Shown here in pieces: positions 1-5,856 of a stretch of DNA of 5,966 nucleotides; position 1 is the first letter of the stretch, and every line of letters begins with the position of its first letter. Made by a program: the position numbers and the translations under genes. The notes under the pieces are model-generated. The model saw nothing but the letters and a program-made list of their open reading frames with translations, made no database searches and had not been told where the DNA came from. The stretch is from an uncultured Porphyromonas sp. (GTDB taxonomy: Bacteria > Bacteroidota > Bacteroidia > Bacteroidales > Porphyromonadaceae), in NCBI GenBank assembly GCA_943912835.1, contig CALTVJ010000086.1:1-5966 (forward strand). Direction: 5' to 3'.

Positions 1-1212
1 GTGACTAAGGGCTTAGATGTACAAGCTGGGGGAACTTATATCCATAGTTTCCCAAAAGGCTTTGACTTGACTCTTGGCTTGGAAGGGACAATCAGCACGC
101 TTAATGATAAGAGTGGATTCCGTCCTAAAGATATTGATCAAGTGGTGAAGACTTATGCTCAATTCTCACAGCTAGAGTATAAGACTGATAAATGGCACTT
201 CTTGCTCGGTGGACGTTTTGACCATGTGGTCATGACGCAGAATAAGGAAAGAAGCATCAAGCCTCTCGTTATTTTCTCACCACGAGCTAATGTGCGTTAT
301 AACCCTATTAGTGATTTGAGTTTGCGTCTTTCGTATTCCGAAGGGTTCCGTGCTCCACAGTTTTTTGATGAAGAGATGCACGTTGAGCTTGCAGGTGGAG
401 AGCCTATTGCACGTGTCCTAAGTAAAGACCTCAAAGAGGAGCGTTCGAGAAGTGTTAGTTTCTCTGCCGACTGGTACAAGTCTTTTGGTAGTTGGCAGTT
501 GAACTTAATGGCTGAGGGTTTCTATACAGCGATTCGCAACCAATTTATTGCGTCTCCCATTGAAGAAGAAATCAATGGTATTGCTCAACGTACAATTATC
601 AACAACACAGGTAAAGCTGCTAAGGTCATTGGGGCGACACTCGAAGCCAAACTTGCTTACAAACGTTGGTTTGAGTTGCAGACGGGCTTAACTTTACAAA
701 GTAGTAAGTATGGTGTTGATAAGGTGATTTTTGATGCTGATGACAAAACGGGACAAGTAGAGGTTAGTACAAGAGATTATGAGCGTACGCCTAATCTTTA
801 TGGTTATATGACAGGTACGATTCGTCCAACTCGCAATCTTTATCTCAATATGTCTGCGACCTATACGGGGAGTATGCTCGTACCTCATGAGCCTTATACA
901 GATATGCCTAGCTCAATTAAGCCAAATGCTGGGGGGCTTTTTGATGGTGTCGTTGATGGGCAGCGTTATAGAGGTGTAGCAGAAGGTAAGGCTTACTTGG
1001 CAAAAACTCCATCGTTCTTTGACTTAGACCTTAAGCTCGGTTATGATATTGCTCTCAGTCAGACCGCGAAGCTAAATCTAAATATCGGTGTGCAGAATAT
1101 CTTTGGAGCCTATCAGAAAGATACAGATATGGGACCTGGTCGTGCCTCAACTTATGTTTATGGCCCAACACTCCCACGTCGCTACTTCGCAAGTGCATCG
1201 ATTAGCTTCTAA
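1..1212 (+). CDS. TonB-dependent outer-membrane receptor, C-terminal part (5' end outside window)
   Basis: This is the C-terminal 403 residues of a TonB-dependent receptor, an outer-membrane beta-barrel that imports a large ligand (siderophore, haem, cobalamin or similar) using TonB-ExbBD energy. The reading frame is open to the left edge. The first codon is GTG, but it is not a credible start because signal peptide, TonB box and plug domain are all missing, so the gene begins upstream. The visible part is alternating aromatic/polar strands typical of the barrel. The segment SYSEGFRAPQFFDEE (residues 111-125) is the common receptor motif around G-F-R-A-P. The last strands read GVQNIFGAYQ, then YGPTLPRRYFASASISF ending in Phe, the usual outer-membrane C-terminal signature recognised by BamA. 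The tail resembles Bacteroidota BtuB/FepA-like receptors, not the much longer SusC group, but the substrate cannot be read from this fragment. It is followed 25 bp later by a strong terminator. Confidence 0.9.
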   Translation: MTKGLDVQAGGTYIHSFPKGFDLTLGLEGTISTLNDKSGFRPKDIDQVVKTYAQFSQLEYKTDKWHFLLGGRFDHVVMTQNKERSIKPLVIFSPRANVRYNPISDLSLRLSYSEGFRAPQFFDEEMHVELAGGEPIARVLSKDLKEERSRSVSFSADWYKSFGSWQLNLMAEGFYTAIRNQFIASPIEEEINGIAQRTIINNTGKAAKVIGATLEAKLAYKRWFELQTGLTLQSSKYGVDKVIFDADDKTGQVEVSTRDYERTPNLYGYMTGTIRPTRNLYLNMSATYTGSMLVPHEPYTDMPSSIKPNAGGLFDGVVDGQRYRGVAEGKAYLAKTPSFFDLDLKLGYDIALSQTAKLNLNIGVQNIFGAYQKDTDMGPGRASTYVYGPTLPRRYFASASISF

Positions 1213-1237
1213 TCTTTGCCTTTTGAGTTAGATATTG

Positions 1238-1287
1238 AAAAACACATAGGGCTCTAGCAACAAATTGCTAGAGCCCTATGTGTTTTT
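1238..1287. terminator. Bidirectional intrinsic terminator, perfect 23-bp stem
   Basis: Positions 1238-1260 and 1265-1287 are perfect reverse complements, separated by the 4-nt loop CAAA. The core stem CACATAGGGCTCTAGCAA (18 bp) is GC-containing and is bordered by A5 on the left and T5 on the right. An RNA from either strand therefore forms a hairpin followed by a U-run. It starts 25 bp after the receptor stop and lies 83 bp beyond the gldH stop on the other strand, exactly between two convergent transcription units. Assignment as a Rho-independent terminator serving both is inferred from this geometry. Confidence 0.93.
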
Positions 1288-1370
1288 AGGCATTAATACA
1301 AAGCTTGTTGTAGAGGTAAAAACTACAGAGCTATCAAAGCAAGGACTTTGTACTTTCTCTTGATTTTACT

Positions 1371-1838
1371 TTAGCGCTTGAGGCGAAACCCGACGAGTGT
1401 GATCCCTTTTGGAGCTGGATTTTGTGGGCTATAAATAATCACTTTGTATATCCCAGCTTGGTTTAGATATAGTTGTTTAGGAGCTTCAAAACTAAGTTCA
1501 TGACTAAGTAAACCTTGTCCGATCCATAGACCTTTATGCTCAGCCAAAGGAAGAAGTAGGCTATCTCGATGAATAATCTCTTCTTGTTTGTTTTGTATTT
1601 CTATTCTTAAGGGAATTGATTCGTCTAGAGTCCTGTTGTCGTGACGTAGGAAAAACTCCAATTTATGCTTAGCCTTACCTTTTGAAATAAACAGCTCCTT
1701 TTCTACCCTATGTAGGCTATCGAATCCTTCGGGGGAAGTTGCCTGCATCACCCAAATGTTTTCTTTGGGGCGAGAGCAGGCTACCCCCATAAGTAGTGGT
1801 AGGGCTGAGAGTAGAGCGAGTTGTTTGATTTTAATCAT
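1371..1838 (-). CDS. gldH: GldH-family lipoprotein
   Basis: This 155-residue predicted lipoprotein starts at an ATG. Residues 1-20 form a signal peptide (basic MIKIK, hydrophobic core LALLSALPLLMGVA). Cys21 is the lipidation site in a somewhat non-canonical lipobox, GVAC. The mature domain matches the GldH pattern: a beta-rich segment LEFFLRHDN near residue 60, then DSLLLPLAEHKGLWIGQG (about 92-109), and a C-terminal strand GITLVGFRLKR. In Flavobacterium johnsoniae GldH is a lipoprotein required for gliding; homologues persist in Bacteroidota that do not glide, where the role is unclear. It is the last gene of the operon, starting 5 nt after the ricT stop with no evident Shine-Dalgarno sequence, so it is probably translated by coupling. 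The family call comes from recalled motifs and from lying next to ricT, a neighbour common in this phylum. I am fairly sure of the family and not of the function here. Confidence 0.78.
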   Translation of the reverse strand: MIKIKQLALLSALPLLMGVACSRPKENIWVMQATSPEGFDSLHRVEKELFISKGKAKHKLEFFLRHDNRTLDESIPLRIEIQNKQEEIIHRDSLLLPLAEHKGLWIGQGLLSHELSFEAPKQLYLNQAGIYKVIIYSPQNPAPKGITLVGFRLKR

Positions 1839-1843
1839 AGGCT

Positions 1844-3004
1844 TTAATTGCTGGCATCTCCTTTGGACGATTTGTCTGAAAAGACTCTCTTCACCCCTTT
1901 GTTTCTATATCTCTGACGAGAGCTTGCGTTATCTTTACTTTTATTGCGAGCCTCTGCCCTGTTGTTCGTTTTCTTATCGAAACGAGTTAGACTATTATCC
2001 GATAGGATATCTTTTGACTTCTCTTTTGGACGCTTGCTCTCATCGTTGAGCTCGAGTGTGTCTGGTAGTTCTCCTTGCTCGTTCATCCGTATGATATCAA
2101 AAGCACGTTTCGCTGTAATCGTTAGGAGATCTTTGGGTTGGTGGGGAAGAGTACTGTATGTTATCATACGACCGAAGTTGTCGGTCTTGAAGTGATAATA
2201 CTTACCTTGCCTTGTGTCAAGTACTACATCACGACTAGGAAGAGAACGCTGAGCTTCTACATAAGCATTGACCTCATAGTTCATACAGCATTTCAGTTTC
2301 CCACACATCCCCGTCAGTTTCTGAGGGTTGAGTGATAAATCTTGTATGCGAGCGGCATTTGTGTTGACAGACACAAAATTGCTCATCCAACCAGAGCAAC
2401 AAAGCTCTCGACCGCAAGGCCCGATACCCCCTATACGTCCAGCCTCTTGTCTTGCTCCGATTTGTTTCATCTCAATACGAATATGGAAAGTATCTGCCAG
2501 CACACGTATCAACTGTCGGAAGTCTACTCTGCCATCGGAGATATAATAGAATATAGCTTTGTTGCCATCTCCCTGGTACTCTACATCGCCAATTTTCATA
2601 TCCAAGCCCAAACTCTCGGCTATCTGACGAGATTGTATCATTGTGGGCTCCTCTTTTGCCTGAGCATCATGCCAACGCTCGATATCACTAGGGCGAGCCA
2701 AGCGATAAATCTTAGGCATTTGCTCGTTCTTCTCAGGGCGCCAACGATGTTTCTTTATGGCAAGCTCGACGAGTTTACCTGTGAGTGTCACAGTGCCAAC
2801 GTCGTGCCCTGGATAGGCTTCTACAGCTACGATGTCTCCTTTGTTAAGGTCTAAATCTTCACTATTAATGTAGTAGCCTTTGCGAGTATTCTTAAACTGA
2901 ACCTCTACCATTTGAGTGCTACGTAGAGACTCTGGTATGTCATTTAACCAATCGTGTACGCTATGTTTCTGTGATGAACATCCGCGACAACCTTTGCTGG
3001 TCAT
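1844..3004 (-). CDS. ricT: RicT/PSP1 (YaaT-like) Cys-cluster regulatory protein
   Basis: This is a RicT (YaaT/PSP1 C-terminal domain) homologue. The frame is open upstream to a TTG at 3049 (401 aa). I prefer the ATG at 3004 (386 aa), though the extra 15 residues contain a further Cys pair (RGCC), so the longer start stays possible. Numbering from the TTG: DWLNDIPE (33-40), MVEVQFKNTRKGYY (47-60) and GDIVAVEAYPGHDVGTVTLTGK (71-92) open the conserved domain. Two Cys clusters follow, GIGPCGRELCC (208-218) and GMCGKLKCC (247-255). In Bacillus subtilis the corresponding cysteines bind an Fe-S cluster, and RicT acts with RicA and RicF on RNase Y-dependent RNA processing, biofilm formation, competence and sporulation. 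A separate Cys-rich N-terminus (Cys21, Cys24) may bind metal. Residues from about 335 are a hydrophilic, Lys/Arg/Ser-rich, probably disordered tail. It sits between pdxA and gldH in the same transcript. Its role in this phylum is inferred only. Confidence 0.88.
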   Translation of the reverse strand: MTSKGCRGCSSQKHSVHDWLNDIPESLRSTQMVEVQFKNTRKGYYINSEDLDLNKGDIVAVEAYPGHDVGTVTLTGKLVELAIKKHRWRPEKNEQMPKIYRLARPSDIERWHDAQAKEEPTMIQSRQIAESLGLDMKIGDVEYQGDGNKAIFYYISDGRVDFRQLIRVLADTFHIRIEMKQIGARQEAGRIGGIGPCGRELCCSGWMSNFVSVNTNAARIQDLSLNPQKLTGMCGKLKCCMNYEVNAYVEAQRSLPSRDVVLDTRQGKYYHFKTDNFGRMITYSTLPHQPKDLLTITAKRAFDIIRMNEQGELPDTLELNDESKRPKEKSKDILSDNSLTRFDKKTNNRAEARNKSKDNASSRQRYRNKGVKRVFSDKSSKGDASN

Positions 3005-3078
3005 TGCACAACAGCCACGATTGTTTTTGGTGGTTTTATATGATAACAATTGAATAAAATGTCTTATGAAAGTAATAT

Positions 3079-4203
3079 TTAATATTGATCTTCACTGTGT
3101 GTGAAGTCTATCTTTTCGTCATCGCGACCTTTGTTGAAATACACGCGACGTAATGGGTTGCGACTTGCTTCATCATGTCTTTGTCTAGCACGATAAATGT
3201 CTATTCCTAAGTAAATCGCCTGTCTAAGGGATTCTGCCGAAGCAATCCCTTTAGCTGCTATATCGTATCCAGTGCCGTGGTCAGGAGAAGTGCGTACGAT
3301 ACGTAAGCCCATCGTTGTATTGACCCCATCAGACATATAGAGTGTCTTAAAGGGCGTTAGACCTTGGTCGTGATACATGGCGAGCACACCGTCAAAGCTT
3401 TCACTAGCATGGCTCCCCCAGAAGCCATCGGCAGGATAGGGTCCGAAGACAATATGTCGCTCTTCGTTGAGAACCTGTATTGCTGGTCGTATGATACTCT
3501 CCTCTTCGTCTCCGATGAGTCCATTATCCCCAGCGTGAGGGTTCAGTGCTAAGACAGCGATGCGCGGCTTCGTGATACCGAAGTCTCTGATTAACCCTGC
3601 CTCCATAGTTTGTACCTTCTCTACAATACGTTCTAAGGTTAAACTACTCGAAACCTCCGAGATGGGTATATGGTCTGTGGCCAAAGCTACTCGACAGTCG
3701 TGTGCACACAGCAACATAAGGCTTTTGCCCGGTTCGATGGCCGCTTTATCTTCAAGATACTGAGTGTGTCCGGAGTAGGGGAAGCGGTCTCGGGGCATGA
3801 CCCCTTTGTTGATCGGAGCAGTAACGAGTATGTCAGCCAACCCAGATAAAACGTCTGCAGTGGCACGCTCTAATGCCCAAAAGGCTAATTCTCCTGCAAT
3901 GTTTGTTGGTTTACCTACCTCGACTTGCCAAGAGTGCGTACAGCATTGAGCGGTCACATCGATGAGATTGACCACTCCGTCCTTGGCTTCTTTTGCATTT
4001 TTGATATCGACCCATTTAGTCTTGCTCTCGATCTGAAGCCTTTCTATCCAAAAGTTTAAGGCTTTGCGAGATGCATACATAATGGGGGTAAAAAGTTCCA
4101 ATATGCGTTCGTCGTCAAAGAGCTTTAAGAATAGTTCATAGTTAATACCATTTATGTCTCCATGGCTTATGGCTACTCTAAGTAATTTTCTCTCTGTTCC
4201 CAT
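3079..4203 (-). CDS. pdxA: 4-hydroxythreonine-4-phosphate dehydrogenase PdxA
   Basis: PdxA oxidises 4-phosphohydroxy-L-threonine with NAD(P)+. The product decarboxylates to the amino-acetone phosphate that PdxJ condenses with deoxyxylulose 5-phosphate in pyridoxal phosphate (vitamin B6) synthesis. It is a cytoplasmic dimer. The 374 residues carry the diagnostic motifs: TAPINKG (128-134), SGHT (144-147), TDHIP with His178, NPHAGDNG with His223, and MYHDQGLTPFK with His278. The spacing of these three histidines (45 and 55 residues) equals that of the metal ligands His166, His211 and His266 of the E. coli enzyme. SPDHGTGYDIAGKG-like residues 306-319 complete the fold, here with A317 in place of Gly. 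The N-terminal motif is GDINGINYE, where many bacteria have GDPxGIGPE. The protein is about 45 residues longer than E. coli PdxA, partly from a charged C-terminal tail. Its ATG is 3 nt after the stop of the upstream DUF4837 gene, indicating translational coupling. Confidence 0.95.
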   Translation of the reverse strand: MGTERKLLRVAISHGDINGINYELFLKLFDDERILELFTPIMYASRKALNFWIERLQIESKTKWVDIKNAKEAKDGVVNLIDVTAQCCTHSWQVEVGKPTNIAGELAFWALERATADVLSGLADILVTAPINKGVMPRDRFPYSGHTQYLEDKAAIEPGKSLMLLCAHDCRVALATDHIPISEVSSSLTLERIVEKVQTMEAGLIRDFGITKPRIAVLALNPHAGDNGLIGDEEESIIRPAIQVLNEERHIVFGPYPADGFWGSHASESFDGVLAMYHDQGLTPFKTLYMSDGVNTTMGLRIVRTSPDHGTGYDIAAKGIASAESLRQAIYLGIDIYRARQRHDEASRNPLRRVYFNKGRDDEKIDFTHSEDQY

Positions 4204-4206
4204 GAT

Positions 4207-5337
4207 TTATAAGCTCTTGCCGTATTGTGCTGATAGTACAGTCTTTGCTTCAAATTTGCCATTAGTTTTGGGACGAGCACTATATAGAGCTGCTTCCATC
4301 GTGCGGATTAGTTTAAGTTTGTCTTCGTTGGGACGGTATACGAAACCTTCGAATACGTACACGAGCCCATCTTTTTCGTTGTGATAAGCTTGTAGAACAA
4401 AAGGTCCACCCATCATGGCTCCTCCCTCCATCTGCCAGAGTCCATGCAGTTCGCTACGCATTTGTCCATCAATAGATAGGCGACGAAATACTAATCCACT
4501 TTTTACTGTAGATGGGTAACTACCATCTACCCCTCCCTCAATATTCTCTTTGAGCACAGAGTCTCTGACTGCGACCAATCTCTCTGCTGATAAATCGCGA
4601 CTATTGGTGTAGGGATAGGTATAGACGAGCAAATCATTTCGTTTCGTAGGTAGGGCATTGCTCATCCATAGGAAGTTTTTCCCGAATTTATGCTTTGTAA
4701 TGTCTGCAGGGACGTTGATGTGGTGTGCAAATAAGCTATCCACGTTTCTTTTAGCTTGCATGCTACTTTTTTCTTCAAGCCCAGTCGCGAAACGATAGAG
4801 CTCGTGTCGAACAAAAGTATTTATTAATGTTTCTGGTTCTCTCTCTATGAAGTTCGCAATGGAGTCTATGTGTGGCGTATTTAGAGTGACAATGATTTGA
4901 CCCTTTGCCCACTCGTTATACCCAAATTTGAGTGTTGTTTTGCTAAAACGTTCCTGATCAACGTTGACTAGAAGTATGTTGCGTGCTAAACGTAGAATAG
5001 AGTTGAAGTTATCATGTGAAACACGACTAGTAACCTGCAAACTCGGCTCTACTTGAGGTAGGGCAGGGGCGTCTTGCTCTAGGTACTCTTGGAGTGCTAG
5101 GGCTTGAGGACTCTTTAGATCGTTTTCATTCATGACAAGCATTACTTCGCCTGGGCGTCCACTAGCTTGCATCATAGTGCTAACACTAGAGCTATTACAG
5201 CTAAATAAACTTATGCAAGTAATACCTAGGATCAAATTGTATACATAATAGGACTTGATTTGTCCTAAGGAGCATGGTATATTCTTCACTTTAGTATGTT
5301 TTACAAGATTTGAAAGAAGGTTTATATCATTAATCAA
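4207..5337 (-). CDS. DUF4837-family lipoprotein
   Basis: This predicted lipoprotein of unknown function belongs to the DUF4837 family, found in Bacteroidota. The full open frame gives 376 aa from a TTG codon, but that makes a 46-residue leader. The hydrophobic stretch YVYNLILGITCISLF (31-45) ends in the lipobox LFSC with Cys47. An in-frame GTG at 5289 would give a more normal 30-residue signal peptide, and no in-frame ATG precedes the lipobox, so the start is uncertain. Recalled family features in the mature part are ASGRPGEVMLVM (58-69), LARNILLVNVD (117-127), a FGYNEWAKGQIIVTL stretch (138-152), KFGKNFLWMSNALP (217-230) and GLWQMEGGAMMGGPF (299-313). It is the first gene of a four-gene operon; pdxA begins 3 nt after its stop. 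The protein is probably anchored to the periplasmic face of the inner or outer membrane, with no enzymatic motif that I can see. Confidence 0.85.
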   Translation of the reverse strand: MINDINLLSNLVKHTKVKNIPCSLGQIKSYYVYNLILGITCISLFSCNSSSVSTMMQASGRPGEVMLVMNENDLKSPQALALQEYLEQDAPALPQVEPSLQVTSRVSHDNFNSILRLARNILLVNVDQERFSKTTLKFGYNEWAKGQIIVTLNTPHIDSIANFIEREPETLINTFVRHELYRFATGLEEKSSMQAKRNVDSLFAHHINVPADITKHKFGKNFLWMSNALPTKRNDLLVYTYPYTNSRDLSAERLVAVRDSVLKENIEGGVDGSYPSTVKSGLVFRRLSIDGQMRSELHGLWQMEGGAMMGGPFVLQAYHNEKDGLVYVFEGFVYRPNEDKLKLIRTMEAALYSARPKTNGKFEAKTVLSAQYGKSL

Positions 5338-5393
5338 TGTTTCTGTCTATCGGTGGATAACTCTGTCATGTCTTTCACCACTGGATATAACAT

Positions 5394-5419
5394 ATGATTA
5401 TAACACATGATTATAACAC
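5394..5419. repeat. Perfect 13-bp tandem direct repeat, two copies
   Basis: ATGATTATAACAC occurs twice head to tail (5394-5406 and 5407-5419), followed by a further AT and preceded by the related GATATAACAT. On the - strand each unit reads GTGTTATAATCAT. It lies directly downstream of the candidate -7 element, in the predicted leader of the DUF4837-pdxA-ricT-gldH operon. It could be a paired regulator site, a duplicated -10-like promoter element or a neutral slippage duplication; the sequence cannot decide. Confidence 0.85.
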
Positions 5420-5421
5420 AT

Positions 5422-5429
5422 CAAAGTTA
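5422..5429 (-). promoter_or_regulatory. Bacteroidota-type -7 element (TAACTTTG) upstream of the operon
   Basis: Read on the - strand, the eight bases TAACTTTG match the Bacteroidota -7 consensus TAnnTTTG exactly. A convincing TTTG -33 box is not found 19-21 nt upstream; the bases there are about GAAT. If used, transcription would begin near 5415 and leave a leader of about 80 nt before the TTG at 5337, or about 125 nt before the GTG at 5289. Two TGTTATAAT strings just downstream also resemble extended sigma-70 -10 boxes, which makes the exact start ambiguous. Confidence 0.35.
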
Positions 5430-5592
5430 CAAAATAAAAGCTGTATGTTATTCTATCTATCTTTGTCCTCAGGGGTGTTGCATTGAAAATGTGTGTCTTC
5501 GCTGTAAATTCTTTTGCTTTGTTTCCTTATGGTGGAGTGTTTATCTTTGTTTTGTCGAAGTATTCTTTTGGAGCCCCTCGTTTAGATAGAAT

Positions 5593-5637
5593 CCTGATTA
5601 CAACCCACGTTATCGAGTTCCTTTCATCTGTATCAGG
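5593..5637. repeat. Inverted repeat with one bulge inside the intergenic stretch
   Basis: CCTGATTACA (5593-5602) pairs with TGTATCAGG (5629-5637) as nine base pairs with a single bulged T at 5599. The 26-nt loop has no obvious further pairing. There is no U-run on either side, so it is not a terminator. It could be part of a structured RNA or an operator, or arise by chance. Confidence 0.4.
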
Positions 5638-5691
5638 TCGTTCTTTATGCTGCAGAATATCAAGACTATGCCGAGAGAGGGCAAGATGTAT

Positions 5692-5730
5692 AGAGCTTAT
5701 TTATTTAGAGTTTGAGGGGGAGTAAGCTCT
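5692..5730. repeat. 8-bp perfect inverted repeat AGAGCTTA/TAAGCTCT
   Basis: AGAGCTTA at 5692-5699 is the exact reverse complement of TAAGCTCT at 5723-5730, with a 23-nt AT-rich then G-rich spacer. On the + strand the hairpin is followed by TAAATTAAAA, which is not a real T-run, and on the - strand by ATACATCTT. A weak terminator for the gene entering from the right edge is possible but not supported strongly. Confidence 0.4.
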
Positions 5731-5795
5731 TAAATTAAAATGCGATACACGATATCTTAAATTTTGTTGTATCGGCTTGTTTCCTCCCAAAGGCT

Positions 5796-5817
5796 TCCTC
5801 TGTCTGAGTACAGAGGA
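5796..5817. repeat. Short hairpin downstream of the right-edge gene
   Basis: TCCTCTGT (5796-5803) and ACAGAGGA (5810-5817) form an 8-bp perfect stem around a 6-nt loop, CTGAGT. It lies about 40 bp beyond the stop of the - strand gene at 5857, a natural terminator position. However, the - strand sequence after the stem (AGCCTTTGGGAGG) has no U-tract, so intrinsic termination here would be inefficient. Confidence 0.4.
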
Positions 5818-5856
5818 GCATATTTTGCGTCAGCCCTTTTGGGGCACGGCGAATAA

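Larger units (their letters stand above)
5338..5856. other. 519-bp intergenic stretch without a recognised gene
   Basis: No ORF here is convincing. The contents are the candidate promoter and tandem repeat (5394-5429), three inverted repeats listed separately, and short open stretches in several frames. One is a 57-codon stop-to-stop frame on the - strand (5530-5700) with no ATG, GTG or TTG. Another is a 31-codon + strand frame (5598-5690) ending in LYAAEYQDYAERGQDV and lacking a good start. Such pieces could be the remains of a decayed gene, an untranslated leader or an unannotated small RNA. I see no tRNA, rRNA, tmRNA, RNase P or SRP RNA signature. Confidence 0.7.

Noticed and set aside
1335..1350. 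CAAAG...CTTTG inverted repeat just past the gldH stop, considered as the gldH terminator
   Set aside because: Only 5 bp of stem with no U-run; the perfect 23-bp hairpin at 1238-1287 is a far better terminator for this operon.
1756..2049. 97-codon + strand frame across the gldH-ricT junction
   Set aside because: Antisense to two real genes, Cys/Leu/Ser-rich shadow composition, no start context or family resemblance.
2342..2854. 170-codon open frame on the + strand opposite ricT
   Set aside because: It lies wholly antisense to the strongly supported ricT gene; composition (Cys, Leu, Ser, Tyr-rich) is that of a reverse-strand shadow and no domain is recognisable.
5483..5725. 80-codon + strand frame in the intergenic stretch, with a hydrophobic segment
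   Set aside because: It begins at TTG (ATG two codons later), the residues look random with many Cys, Arg and Ser, and two other frames over the same bases look equally or more protein-like, so it is not supported as a gene.
5338..5856. Possible tRNA or other housekeeping RNA in the intergenic stretch (GAGTTCC and GGAACTCG strings resemble a T-arm)
   Set aside because: No matching acceptor stem, anticodon arm or full GTTCGAATC-type T-loop on either strand; no tmRNA, SRP or RNase P core motifs.
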